The position numbers and the translations under genes are program-made. Below the pieces are notes generated by a model. That model made no database searches and was not told the origin of the DNA. It worked only from the letters and a program-made list of their open reading frames with translations. Shown here in pieces: positions 12,162 through 23,904 of a DNA stretch of 64,000 bases. The stretch comes from Syncephalastrum monosporum B8922 (lineage: Eukaryota; Mucoromycota; Mucoromycetes; Mucorales; Syncephalastraceae): assembly GCA_000697355.1 (NCBI GenBank), contig JNEN01001161.1, forward strand, positions 124,001 to 188,000. The letters run 5' to 3'. Numbering within the stretch: the first letter of the stretch is position 1; every line of letters begins with the position of its first letter.

Positions 12162-12265
12162 GATTTACCGCATTCACATATATGTATATATATATATATT
12201 CCTTCGCTTCTCCCTTTGAGCGTGTTGATTGTGTAGCCTTCTTTCTCTTTTGTTCTTGCTAAACT

Positions 12266-13673
12266 ATGACTACTACATACATTGCAAAGCTCGACGACAA
12301 TGTTGTCCCTAGCCAGGATACCAAGATCCTTCTCGCTGGACAGGTTCCGGTTCCTCCTATCGGTAAATTAGCTTTGGACGGAGCACCGCTCTAAAAGCGC
12401 GTTGGAGAAGATAACTAACGACATATGTCACACCATGTAGCGATCGGTTGTTGGCAATGGGGCGACACTCACGGTAAGAATGATGTTTCTTTACGGGAGA
12501 ACATGCACTAACGGGATCCGTTTATGCGCATGATGGATATAGTCTGGGACTGGTCGACAGATGCCGAAAAGGAAGCCAAAGAAGCTTTTGATACGGCATG
12601 CAAGCTTGATATTGCGTTCTTTGACACAGGTACGAGAACAACGGATAAATACATGGATAAGCATAAGGCTCATGATCCACCACGACTCTGTCGGTGTTCA
12701 TTTTAGCCGAGATGTACGGAAACGGGGTGTCCGAGCGTAACATTGGGTTGTTCCGGAAGCACTCAAGCCCCGAGGATCAAGCCAAGCAGATCATTGCAAC
12801 CAAATTTTTCCCCTACGAGGACCGCACCCAATTTCCGGATGTCCTGCTTTCCGCTCTCAAGGACTCCCTGGCGCGTCTTGGTGTACAGAAAGCAGACCTT
12901 TACCAGATCCATGGGCCCATTCACAAAGCCTCGATATCGGTCGTAGGTAAGTCATCGTTCATGCAAAGTGATTCAGAGAAGGTTTCTCATGAGAAATATT
13001 AGGTGACGCGCTAGCGGATGCCGTCCAAGCTGGCCTCGTCAAAACCGTAGGCGTCTCCAACTATAACAAGCAACAAGTCAAGGAAATGCACGAAGCGCTC
13101 AAAAAACGTGGCATCCAGCTTGCATCCAATCAAGTCTCCTTTTCCATGTTGCACACCCGGGCCGAGAAGTCTGGCCTTATCAAAACCTGCCATGACCTTG
13201 GTGTCGCTGTCCTGGCCTATTCACGTAAGTCATGGTCGTGTGCTTTTTTTTAATCTTTGGTCACCTGGCTCACTATTTCCATTCCCCCCACCCCACCCCT
13301 TCTTACACGCACATATGTTTTAGCCATCGAAAGAGGCTTGCTCACCGGCAAGTTTGGCCACGAAGGCCCGTTTCCAGAGAAGCGCAGGGCACACTTTGAG
13401 TCACTGAACAAAGGGCAGCTCAAAAATTTGCTGGACACGATTCAGAACCTGGCAGCCAAGTATGATCGCCCGAGCAGCGCCATTGTCCTCAACTGGTGCA
13501 TTGTCAAGGGTACCATCCCGTTGGCTGGATCCAGAACAGCGGTGCACGTCAAACAGAACGAAGCGGCCCTTCATTTCCGACTGACTGATGAGGAAGTTGC
13601 GCAGCTCGATAAGTATTCTTTCGAAGGAAACGTCAACCACTTTTGGGCATCGCACGGCGTGGAAGAAGATTAA
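12266..13673 (+). CDS. Aldo-keto reductase
   Basis: This is an NADPH-dependent oxidoreductase with a (beta/alpha)8 barrel. The exons are 12266-12362, 12441-12473, 12543-12629, 12707-12946, 13003-13224 and 13324-13673, giving 342 aa. The catalytic tetrad can be seen: Asp and Tyr in FFDTAEMYG (about residues 71 and 76), Lys in IIATKFFP, and His in YQIHGP. The family signatures VGVSNYNKQQ and NQVSFSMLHTRAE and the cofactor region IPLAGSRTAVHVKQN are also present. The length fits the family. The substrate cannot be named; the sequence resembles the plant/fungal Tas/pyridoxal-reductase side of the superfamily rather than the xylose reductases. Confidence 0.93.
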
Positions 13674-14227
13674 AATATGACTTGAGTGGACTTATTACGT
13701 ATGGACGACACACACAACAGATGTATTATTATATTTATATAAAGACTCTTTTTTCCTTGTGACGTGCCTGTTCCTGCTTACGTATCGCCCCACCCACCCC
13801 TCGCCCCACAAGCATGGTAAGTGCATGGGCGCATGTATCTTTTTTTTTTCATCCCGCGACGCACTCCGTGACGCCGCCTTGATGAAACCTTAGCATGCAC
13901 GAGCATATAATGTACACAAACAAAATCGCCTCGGACCTTCCGAACTAGGATAGCTTCAGTAGAATAGCAAGTCAATGGTTAAGTAGGTGTCCAGGTTTAT
14001 ATTACTCTATGCTTGCATTTTTGTATCAAAAAAGGTACATAGAAATGACATCATGGAAGGACAAGAAGAATATAGAGCTGCATCGACAGCCAGACAAGTA
14101 CAGTACTTCAAACACGCAAGTGTATTTATATCATCAATTATGTAAACCGTCACTGTAGTAAAGATGGTCGTATGCTTCTGGTCAATGTACAGAATGTTTT
14201 GAGGAAAGGCGAGCCGCCTGATAATTA
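13674..14227. other. Intergenic region between convergent genes
   Basis: AT-rich 3' flanks of the aldo-keto reductase (+) and the small ORF (-). Nothing else is supported. Confidence 0.6.
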
Positions 14228-14620
14228 TTAAACAATGGTGACAATTTCGTCACTGAAGGTAACGGATTTGGATGACCTCCTGGAATCAGCCTGGCACTCG
14301 TCGTGAATTGTCGTCTCTTCTGTCTGAGTGTCTTGCTCCTCCTCGGCTTGCCGGACACCCTTACGCCGCTTTTGTTGCTGGCGTTGGGATGGGCTTGGCA
14401 GGTCATGTTGCATAAGCGCCAAAAGATGGGCGGTGATCTTTGCGTCCAAGGCCGCATTTCGCTGCTCGTTGCACTGTATGGACCGCCGAACGTGATGACT
14501 TGTGTAATGGGACATGATACGTAAACTTTTAGGCGTCCTGTAGTGGACGGGCGGATGTGATTCGTAGGCGAGATGCATTTCTTTATGTGCGTGTAGCGAA
14601 CGGCAAGAAGGGAAGTTCAA
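14228..14620 (-). CDS. Hypothetical small protein with a possible PP1-docking motif
   Basis: This is an uninterrupted ORF of 130 codons; an internal Met (MSHYTSHHVRR) would give about 95 aa. It has no recognised domain. The sequence is hydrophilic, with HLLALMQHDLPSPSQRQQQK, a basic-then-acidic stretch, and a C-terminus RRSSKSVTFSDEIVTIV. KSVTF fits the RVxF consensus (K/R-x-V-x-F) used by regulators of protein phosphatase 1, and the preceding RRSS could be a kinase site. No homologue is recognised and no intron is evident, so this could also be a chance ORF. The function is not known. Confidence 0.45.
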   Translation of the reverse strand: MNFPSCRSLHAHKEMHLAYESHPPVHYRTPKSLRIMSHYTSHHVRRSIQCNEQRNAALDAKITAHLLALMQHDLPSPSQRQQQKRRKGVRQAEEEQDTQTEETTIHDECQADSRRSSKSVTFSDEIVTIV

Positions 14621-16631
14621 AGGCTATTATGTATACAAGTAGAAAGAGAAGCGAAAGATGTGAAGCAATGGCTTTTATAGACTTTTGGATTTTTTTTTTT
14701 CACCAGATGACAAAAATGGAGAAAGACGGAGCAAATGTAAGCGTCTGTTTGCACCCTCCTTTCGTTATAATGAGAGCGCGTTTTTCCTTTTTGTCCTGTA
14801 GACAGGAGTCCATCGACTCGTCCTACTCTGTCACAAATATTGATGTTGTTTTCAATAGGAGCTGAGCATCCAATGCTGTCTTAAGGCACAACTCTAAGAG
14901 AAAACAACAGAGTCGGTTGTCGGGATATCGTCGAACGAATGGCTTCCTTCAAGATGGATCAAACATGACTTCCTACCTGCTCTATTCGTATGGCGACGAA
15001 AAGGAAAAGGGCTCTAGATTGTCGAAATAACATCTAACATTTCGCATGGACAAACGTATAAAAACAAGCTTTGTTTATGGCGGGCATGAAAAAGAAAAGA
15101 AGGTCGGACAACCATGAGATCGCCCTTTCGCTTCCCGCGTGTATAAACATGCCATCATCGTCACGAGAACAGTGACAACAGGATCTCGCCCAGCTCTCTC
15201 CGCGTGCGAACGTATGTGGTCTGCTGATAAAATCTGGGATTTATCATCGTTTCGAGGATATGCTATTCTCGACAAGGTAGTATTGAACAGAACGCGAAAA
15301 AGAGATGTGACGTACCCCCAGATTTTCGATGCCCCTCTTGCCATTTTTTGTCTATCCCTGCTTTATACCGCACACACGACCGATAGAACAGCTGATGCAG
15401 GGCCCAACATCTCACACACGCCCAGGTATACATACACATACACGCATCGCACATAGTGCTCTATCTCCACCGGACCGAGTCTTCCGAGTTCAAACCTAAA
15501 CAGATAAAAAAAAAAAGAAGATTGACAGTTAGAGTGTAGGACAGTGGGAGAATCCAAACAACAGGATACCAGACGTTCCTTGTGTACAAGATTCCCGCCT
15601 TCTTATTGCTTGTTGATATTGTGTTAGGCTACACGAGATTCTGGAATGTTTTTTGTCACGATTTTTTATGGGTCATGTGTGAATTGATGATGTGTTCTCG
15701 CTTCCCTGTCAAAGAATCATAAACGTGTGGAAGATTGACCACTACACGCCTTGACTCCTGTTCCCATCGATGCAAGTGCAAGTTGAGCAGGCGCAGAGTG
15801 GAAACGTGCTTGACTACGGCGTTCATATTGGGTCAATGCAAACATGTATATATATGTACATAGTGCATTTTCTTATTGCCGAGGGGTGAAGGGAACGTAC
15901 GTGCACAAAGAGGTCTTATTCGACCTGAAACTCGGCATAGATGACGGCTGATCAAAAAATTGGAAGAAGAATGATGGCAGCAAGTTCATTAGGACAGGAA
16001 GCCCGTCTTCTAGATAAAATATTATAGGGAAAGGTGGAATGGTGTCCTTCAGTATGTCTACCAGTATATTGAAGTACAATCAATAGGCTACTCGCCTCTC
16101 GTTCCTCTAGAATTACTAATGCGTACGAGTTAATTAAAAAAGAAAAAAAAAAAGAATAAATGACCTTCACCAAAAGCTGCTTGAATAAAACGCCAGAGGC
16201 TTATCCAGGACTGCGGCGATGGAGATGATTTTCGACGTCGTCGGATAAAACTTTGATACTCTGATACACGTAGTACAGGTTGAACATGTTGCAGCTATAA
16301 TCTGATATCCTAGTCATGCTTCATGCCAGGACAGCTACCCTGTCTCCCTCATCCCTGCATTACCATTAAGGTAGAGGACCGGTCAAAATGTTCCTATATA
16401 TACACATGGCGTGTTTTATATCAAACAAAAGGGTGTACACATTGAAGTGCGTGCGTACACTAGGCAAATGACTTTATTGTTTCTGAAAAAAAAAAAGGAG
16501 AAAAAGTAAAAGCTGCAAAATTCGACGGTTTTGGACAGGAATGTGATGTCCTAGCTCAAAAGTGAATATCTCGAAAGCTTGCTTCTTTAATTTCCAGAAA
16601 CCCTTTTTGTCTGCCTCTTGTTCAGCTATTG
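14621..16631. other. Two-kilobase intergenic region, no gene seen
   Basis: AT-rich sequence with several short ORFs (under 106 codons) on both strands, none with family character. Poly-A/T tracts lie at 14691, 16138 and 16484. It contains the upstream region of the VC0807-like gene. Confidence 0.55.
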
Positions 16632-17691
16632 ATGTCCTGTCACGAGGACGCAGGCGAAAAAGCCCAGGATGCCATCGCCGGCGCTCCCGACCCGCCAACG
16701 GCCGCGCTTGCCCACGGGCATGGCAAATCACAGACACAGAGGGAGCCAGAGCATAGCATCACGGACAAAAGTGCAGTGGGATCCTTCAACACCCTCGTGA
16801 AATACCCACCGCCGCCACCACCGACCTCGCCCGCGATTGCCGCCATCAAGACAGAGGTCAAGCCTAAACCGCGCGCATTTATTCTCTGGCGCGTCGCGTT
16901 TCTCATTCTCGTGAATGCGGCTATCCCGATCACGCTCTATTATATCTTTAAACATTTCTTACCGACTGTGTGGGCACTCGTGTGTTCGAGCGTACCGATC
17001 GTGCTCTCCTTCTTTATCCAGCTCGTCTTTTTTGGGAGGGTGGACACCGTCGGCGGCATCGCCATCTGCGGCATGTTTACTTTTTAAACGCTCTTCGTCA
17101 ATTTTCACTCATACCCATGGATAGGCTTCTTTATTTCTGTCATCCTCGCGCTTGCCAACGGCGACCCCAAGCTGATGTTAATGCGCGAGTCCCTCTTGTA
17201 AGTGTTTCTTTCTCTTGTCCGGTACAACGCGTTCGCTCACACACGCGGCTCATACACTCAGAGCGGCCTGCCTGGGTATCCTTTGCTCCATCACGCTGCT
17301 CCCGATTCGCATCCGGTCTTTTGAGCTCAAGCCGGTGGTGTATTACCTCGGGCACGACCTGCTCCCGTCGCGCCCTGTTGAATTTCATAACAAGCCGCCG
17401 CAGAAGCGCATCTACTTTTATTGGTGCAATTCGGCCTATTGTCGTCGGCATATGCGGCTCCTGACCGCGATCGATATTATCATTCTCGAGCTTGAGTTTG
17501 GTCTCAAGCTCCTCTATATCCTCACCTTTGAGATCGATACCGTCTTCATCCTGAGCAGTACGACATTGGCTACCACCACCATCATTATTCTGTGTATTAA
17601 TACGTGGTACGCCCTGGCGATCAAAAAACGCATGGAGCTCGAAGAGCCGCAGATGCTGCAGCAGGCTGGAGCAATAATAAATCCTGTATAG
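16632..17691 (+). CDS. VC0807-like multi-pass membrane protein
   Basis: The exons are 16632-17070, 17125-17197 and 17262-17691, giving 313 aa. A disordered N-terminus with a Pro6 run (residues about 57-62) is followed by six predicted membrane spans. These begin at about AFILWRVAFLILVNAAIPI, TVWALVCSSVPIVLSFFIQL, VGGIAICGFFISVILALANG, SLLAACLGILCSITLLPI, TAIDIIILELEFGLKLLYIL and FILSSTTLATTTIIILCIN. The pattern PI-LYYIF, FFGRVDTVGG and NGDPKLMLMRESLL is that of the VC0807/intracellular-septation-like family, whose fungal members are uncharacterised. The first intron needs a GC donor (TGC G|gcatgt, acceptor atag at 17124) to keep frame. Transport or signalling roles are unknown. Confidence 0.78.
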
Positions 17692-17757
17692 ACACCCGTT
17701 TGATGTTTTCCTCATTTGTCATGGATGGTGGTGTTTGTGTATGATATTTTATTCAAG

Positions 17758-20418
17758 TTACGCGGAGGAGGGGGGCGGGGAGGCTGCTTCGTTTTGGAGT
17801 TCAGCCATCATGCGCTCTACCTTTTCACCAAAGGTGAGAACACCACTGCCTGGCACAGTCAGGGTCTTGGCCAGCAGAATATCGCGGACAATGGGCTTCG
17901 CAGCTGGGTGGTCTTGACTTCGCAGCTCAAAGCGCAAGTGGTAGGCGGCTCGGTTCTCCACACGTGCCCGTATCAGCTGGATATGGCTGTAGGAAAAAAA
18001 ACATATTAGCGCTGACGTCGCATCTTGTTGATTGACTTATTACATTGTTTTCCATGCCGGGTTCTTGCCCTGAGAAGGCGCCCACCAAACAGGTCCATTG
18101 ACAGTTTCCTCGATATCATCCACCTTCCAGAGGGCCTTGGCTTGCTCGCTCGCCGGCGCACGGACATAGTCAGCCGACCTCCGGATATAGTCGTTTGCAA
18201 AATCGCACACCATGCGAAGACAGATCAAGTTAATCTCGCGTGTCAGCAGAGCCTCAAATTCGCTGATATTATTGAGCGTCACCAGACCCTGGGGTAGCCG
18301 CACGCAGATGTTTCCAGATTGGTTGATGGAAAAGAGCAAAAATTGCCTGCAAAAGAGTGAGCTTCCTGATCTAACTTTTCGTCTTGCGCTTTACCCTTTC
18401 AAGATGTCGATGCTCAGATTGATCGCCAGCTCGCCGTAGCTTGGGTATACTTCACATTGGTTAGGGCCAGGCGCCGATTGGGCCATGGCTTGCAGTTCAT
18501 AGTGTACGGCGAGGTGGACGCCGCCTTCCCCGCTGAGGGGATCAATCGCTTCGTAGACAAGGTGACGCGCACGGTCAAAAAGGACCCAGAACTTGCACAT
18601 GGAGAGGGCAGGCGACAGGATCGGGATGGTGGTATGCTCGCGCGCATTGTTGTTGGCTTGGGGAGCAAGTCCAGCTTGCTGTTGTGTACGGCCCTTGGCT
18701 TGCTCCTGTTCCTTTTCGCCTGTCAGCGCACGGATCGCGGGCGAACGCCGGTTGGGCGTCAGCATCGGTATGTGAGCTTTCCAGCGGTTGAACCGGTATT
18801 GCTGTATTAAAAGGAGTCGGAGGATAAGTTCGAGGGTGCGGCCCGCCATTTGCCGGGTGGACATCGGCTGTTCCTCGGGTGTGTCGTTTTTTTCCTGGTC
18901 ATCGATGCGCTGGACAGTCAAATCGATCTGCCCATCGATCGTTACCGTCACTTCGTTGTCTCCAAATCGAAGATCGTTGGTAGTAGACAAGCCCTGTGCC
19001 TCCGAGAGAACCTAGACGGACCATATCACATCAGCACGTGCCCTGTCTGTGTGTGCCGTCTGGGGATTTAAATCGTACCAATGCATATATTTCAGAATCG
19101 AAGATGGTGCCTTGCGCATTCACAAGTTGCTGCTGTATCTTGCTTTGATGGACGTTGGCGAGTTCGATTGCACCTACACGGTACGGTGAGTTACATTCAT
19201 TAACAGCACGCATGAAATAGGTACCGTTGCGCTGTCGCCCGACGTTTTCTTGATCAATCATGCCCATGGTGGACTCGGACATGGGCTTCATGCGCATACC
19301 GACGCGACCCAAGTGGCTCTGGCCAACGTGCGATACGACGCGTCGCGGTCGATTGTGCGGTAAGATTAAACGCACGCTGTCTTCGCCATCTTCTGTGGAT
19401 CCATCGGCCCGTTTGAATTCACCAAAAGGCAAGTCGCCGAATTGCGAGCCCACTAAAAGGATGCGGGTCAATGCATGCTCTTTCCCGCGGAAACCACCGT
19501 GTCTTACCATCCGTAAAGCCGTACTGAACAGAGAAAGAGTTGGCGACGCCGCTGCCAGTGGCAGACAGGGCGTTCGGTGCACTTTTGACTTGCATCAGCC
19601 AATGGTTCCGCCTCAGGTCGAGGGCTTCTTCCCAGAATTCGTTCTCGTCACTGACAATCTTTCTCAGGTTGGCTGCGCTCGTTTTGAAGAATGCAGCAGC
19701 TGCTTTTTGTTGCTGAGCCGGGTGTCAGTGATGACGTCGAATCGAGTATATTTCCTTTCAAAAGGAAGCTTACTTTGAGTTTTAGACCGAGTGTTAGCTG
19801 TGCCGCCTCGAGTTGGGCTTTCGAGGTGGGCTTTGGTTTGGCAACATAGGTGGCGTGCAACGACCCGGGGGGCAGCGGAAGCACCATGTCTTTTGAGAGG
19901 CCTAGTGGTCGGTTCTGCGCAAGAAGCAAGTTGATTACGTCCAACGCCACATCAATCTCGCTCTTGGCATGGCTAGTCCCGGTTGTCAGTCGCTGAGTCG
20001 GCACAATCATGAGTTTTGCGTATGCTTACAAGAGCTTGTTGACCACGGATTCGCGTAGTTTCATAACGTCGAAGCCCGGTGGCGGCTGGTCGAGGGGCGT
20101 CGGCTGCTCTGCATGCGCGGTTTCTTTGGTGTCCGTGTCATCGGATTGCGAGTGAAGAGACTTCTCGAGTGAGTCTTCCGATAGCGAGCGCCAATCGCCG
20201 CGCTCGAACCATATCCGATCCACCCGCTGCATGAGCTTCTCCTGGAAGGACGGTTCGCTGTGCAATACTGTACAGTCAGCGAACGGCTCTCGCAACTACG
20301 TTTGTCTTTACGTTTTGTGGATCTCTTGGCCATTGTCGGTGATGTCAATCGCTGTCTTGACAATGGACGGCTCAAGAGATAGTTTGATTCGTTTGTGTGA
20401 AGGTTCGTCGTCTTCCAT
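17758..20418 (-). CDS. MED17: Mediator complex subunit 17 (Srb4)
   Basis: MED17 is the central scaffold of the Mediator head module, linking activators to RNA polymerase II. The exons are 20312-20418, 20030-20257, 19774-19972, 19508-19712, 19225-19452, 19079-19173, 18395-19011, 18044-18346 and 17758-17986, giving 736 aa in one frame. The N-terminus has HKRIKLSLEPS, an E-K-L-x-x-R-V-D-R-I-W stretch and EIDVALDVINLLLAQNRP, which are typical of MED17. The middle has AFFKTSAANLRKIVSDENEF and the FGDLPFGEF region. The C-terminal third has ARHLVYEAIDPLSGEG, then an alpha/beta region with LTREINLICLRMVCDFAND and a terminal helix VERMMAELQNEA. The gene is convergent with the VC0807-like gene, only about 66 bp apart. 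Confidence 0.93.
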
Positions 20419-21940
20419 GGGGCTTGGGTTTGGGTTTGGGTTATTAGGTGCTATGTGTGTACAAGTAGAAAAGGGAGCAACGCGTGCGGGTCTCCAAACA
20501 AAAATCCTATGCGATCGGATCTCTGGGTCACGGTTCTTCTATACCCGGAGAAGCTACCAGCGATCAAATACCTCTTTTGCGTCAGTTCGCTTCACGCGGG
20601 AGGAAGAGTCTGGCAAAAACTCGCTTCCTGCTTCAAGGCACATTAAGACGTGAAGTCGCTACCCTTATCAACTACCACGGGTAAATCTATAGCTCATCCC
20701 TGGTACCTGTATACCACCCTAAAACGGCTCATATAATGGAATATACACTACAGAAAGACTTGCAATGAGAATACTCCATAATCTCAGTATGTTCTTACTG
20801 ATAGCGACTAGCCCAAACTATTAATCGACCATTTACGTATGCAGGATTGACGTTTACAATGGCACGATGGAAGATAGATCACCATGATCTAGATCATATC
20901 AAGCCAAAATAAAACAAAAAGTAGAAAACATGGAGGAAGAGATACAGTACAGTGTATGACCAGCACTATTTCTATAAACTCGCAAGATGATCAGGCTTCA
21001 ATCGCTGACCACATCAAAAAGTGCAGCACAGCGCCCTAAGTGAAAGAAATCCGCTCTTAAGCAGGCACGAATGCATTGGATGAACCATATATATACAGTG
21101 TACACAGGCATATCAGGTGGAAGACCGGCAAGTCTAGAGCGCACATTCGATGCAGTATATTTCCATACCATGCTTCGGCCAAATTGTATCATAGAAAGCA
21201 TCTGATGCTTTCTATACAAAGTCTGTTTTTAGCTCGGTGGTCGTTGCAACGGGGTCTAGAAAAGTCTTTGGCCTTGCAGCTCTGCCTGGGGGGAGTACTT
21301 TTACCGGCGGTGAAAGAAATAGAGATGTTGCGCTATTTTTATCTCTCGGCGAAACGCTCGGCTCATTCATTCCACACTCGCACAGGCCATCTTTGGCGGT
21401 GTATCTTTTTTATTCCACGATACATGATTAGTATCATTTCCGGATGTACAAGAAAAGCTAATAAACTTTATAGACACACACATCTTCCCACACCTCCCAA
21501 AAACGACATGGCTGCTTTGGTGTACCCATGATCCAAATGATCGGCGTTAGACAGCAGAATACCAAAAATAGCTTCGAATGTCAAAAAATTGTTCGCACGA
21601 GAAAGATGATTAGCGGCGGACCTTTTGCAATCTACATACAACAGAATGTCCACGCCGTTGGTGATTTTTGGGATTCCTTCATAGCAAATCACCTCCTAGT
21701 CAAATTGCGATATTTTTATCATGTTTGTTTCGTTTGACGTTTGCGAGTTAAGAAACGTGCACTTTACGATTTTACTTCCTTTTTAATGCAAAATGTATGT
21801 ATATACAGTCCATATCTAGCCTTTTTACAAAGTTGGGCCAAGGAAATGAACAAAGGGGAGATGACTAGCAGTCATGTATGAGTGTAGTTGAATGTAAACA
21901 ATAAAAAAAATGAAATGTTTTGGCATGCATGGGGGTTGTT
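20419..21940. other. Intergenic region with a perfect 25-bp palindrome
   Basis: AT-rich; contains the MED17 promoter side and the 3' flank of the acetyltransferase gene. No gene is supported. A perfect inverted repeat with 12-bp arms and one central base lies at 21191-21215. Confidence 0.6.
21191..21215. repeat. Perfect palindrome, 12-bp arms
   Basis: Arm ATAGAAAGCATC, centre T, arm GATGCTTTCTAT. Beyond a 3-nt bulge the pairing resumes for five bases (ttgta/tacaa), so transcribed RNA could form a long hairpin. Confidence 0.95.
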
Positions 21941-22761
21941 CTACCCCGAATAGTTGGAGTGCTGACGTCCTGGTCGAAGGCGCAGTGGGCGAGGTTCAGA
22001 TGCGTCACCAGAGACAACTGGTTCACGCACCATGAGCGACACGGGCAGGTCTTGCTTACGACCAGTCACATTGACAGTGGCCTTGACCTGGAATCCAAAC
22101 TTTTCAAAAAAGCGGATTGCTTTGGCGTCGTTGACCTGGACGTAGATGGGATGATGGGCAGCGTCGGCGCGATCGGTGACGTGTTCGATCAGGGCGCTGC
22201 CGAGTCCTTTCCGTTGTTCGTGGGGGAGGACGCCGACGTAGCCGATCGTGATATAATGGGGATAGTTGGCCATGACACGACGACGGACCTTATCGCAGGC
22301 AGGTTGAAACTTCATGAGGGCACGAATCGTAGCGGTCCATCCGATGTAGCTGGCGAGTTTGGCCGTGTTGAGCACGTGCGGCCACGGGCATCCTTGGGGC
22401 TGGTTGGTCCATACCAGGACACCTTTGCAGCCTTCGACCTGCACCGCAAAATCGCGGCTCTGGAGTGATGTCGAGTGCACCATGTTTTTGAAGAGGGTAT
22501 ACAGGAATTCTTCATATTTGGGGCCACGACACCAGTTCAAGAGTGGATCACCAGCATATGCCTCGGTCAAAGTATGTGCTGCTTCCTTTGTAGCGCCTAA
22601 AAGCAATTGGTGAAGTCAGTCACTTCGTTCTCTTGAGAATATATATCTTTGAATTTACCTTTGACAATAGGTCGTACGTTAACAATTTGCGCATCGGCGC
22701 AGATAGTGAGTTTGCGACTGATGTTGCGTTCTTCAACAGCGAGTGGTGCCGCGAGAGACAT
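21941..22761 (-). CDS. GNAT-family N-acetyltransferase
   Basis: The exons are 22659-22761 and 21941-22596, giving 252 aa. The acetyl-CoA site is seen in ITIGYVGVLPHEQRKGLGSA, where the Q/R-x-x-G-x-G/A loop is QRKGLG, followed by the helix LIEHV. The family's last strand-helix is seen in PIYVQVNDAKAIRFFEKFGF. The N-terminal part (VNVRPIVKGATKEAAHTLTEAYAGDPLLNW) matches fungal GNATs that begin with a DPLLNW-type stretch. The C-terminal 40 residues are basic. The substrate is unknown, and there is no targeting signal. Confidence 0.9.
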
Positions 22762-23491
22762 ATGACTAGGAGCAGAAAAAGGGCAGATACGTGATATAGA
22801 AAACTTTTTTTTCCACAGAAAACAAGAAAGGGGCCCTCTTTTAAAGGGTCGATAAGAGCGGCCGCATAAGAAAAGGAAAAAAAATTCTGAAGCTGAAATT
22901 CGAGCGTTTAGCACGAATCGTTGCGCGAGCAAGGGTGGCACAACGCGGCGGTTGGTCCATTTGAAACGGATCGTCAAGCGCGCTCTGATCTTTTAGCGGA
23001 TTTCATGCGTCTCGACAACTTGGTCCAAGAGCCACCTCATCCTCCCCCAACCTTTAGGCTAAGTATAGCCTTTTCATTTTAAACACATGTGTCGATCCAT
23101 ATTCTAGTTTGCGTCTGTCATCCCTCAGGAAAAAGTGACTTTCCCGACGAGCCGATCTATCTGAACTTAGAGGCCGAACAAGTCTAGACATTACCAATTC
23201 AAACCTATCGTCGATCACAGTCTTGGCTTGCGTTCATTTTGCCTCAATCTACCGAAATGTTCGTATCGCTTTCAACCCCTGTATGTCTTCATTTTCGCTA
23301 CTATTTTTACTTTATATCCAGCGCGTGAATTCCATAGAACGAAAACACACTTCTTGGCAGCTAATATGTATGCCGTCAGTTTTTTGTGCTTTATTTTGAG
23401 TATGTAAGGTCTTTTTCGATTTTCATGCTGCGCGCCATTCGAATGTAGAACGTGCGCTCGCCCCCCAAAAATTGTTGTTCACCCGAAAAAA
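22762..23491. other. Intergenic region between the GNAT gene and the mobile element
   Basis: Promoter side of the acetyltransferase gene plus AT-rich flank of the inverted-repeat element. No gene is supported. Confidence 0.6.
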
Positions 23492-23730
23492 GAAATTGGT
23501 TCACTTATTTTGAAAAAAAATTGGCAAATGCTACAGTGATTTGAATTTGAAAATAAAAGATTTTGGTAATACAGTACAAATCCAAGTCTAAAATCAATCA
23601 ATCAAAACTGACCAAGTGTGCCTCCAAATACTTCTTGCACTTTTATCTTCTGTTGAAACATGCCAGAGTTCAATTTCCTTTACGTGGAGGCGAACGGGGC
23701 GGTTATCAATGAATTTGATGTATCTGACTG
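23492..23730 (+). repeat. Left inverted-repeat arm of the element
   Basis: This pairs with the right arm read on the opposite strand. The segment from aagtgtgcctccaaatac at 23614 to tgatgtatctga at about 23727 differs from the right arm by about two substitutions plus copy number of a 9-bp unit. The outer about 120 bp is more diverged, with an extra stretch near 23570-23585. Confidence 0.88.
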
Positions 23731-23806
23731 GATGCTACGGCTGGCGACCTTTTTTTTTTTTTGCCACTTGCCAGAGTCTGTCCATGCAGATGACCGAGGG
23801 ACCTAA
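23660..23806 (+). pseudogene. Short ORF in the left arm (partial gene start)
   Basis: The ORF of 48 codons begins MPEFNFLYVEANGAVINE, followed by FDVSDWMLRL, and then runs into low-complexity Phe codons (T tract at 23750) and stops. The identical first 18 residues are encoded on the opposite strand in the right arm (from 25517). It looks like the 5' exon of a gene that was copied into both arms; the rest of that gene is not visible. The function is unknown. Confidence 0.4.
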
Positions 23807-23904
23807 TCCTCATAAAATCGTGTTGCTGCCGTTAGCTTTTTTTTCCGAGGGAAAGGAAGAAGAAGATGAAGATAAAAGTAAAGGAGTGCGCACATCAAGG
23901 ATAT

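Larger units (their letters stand above)
11939..12265. promoter_or_regulatory. Promoter region of the aldo-keto reductase gene
   Basis: Non-coding. It contains a partly duplicated block of about 107-110 bp (see repeats) and a TATATATATATAT run at about 12180-12200, roughly 70-85 bp before the start codon, which could serve as a TATA element. Confidence 0.5.

Noticed and set aside
15075..15560. Overlapping ORFs near 15.1-15.5 kb
   Set aside because: Short, mutually overlapping on both strands and compositionally like intergenic DNA.
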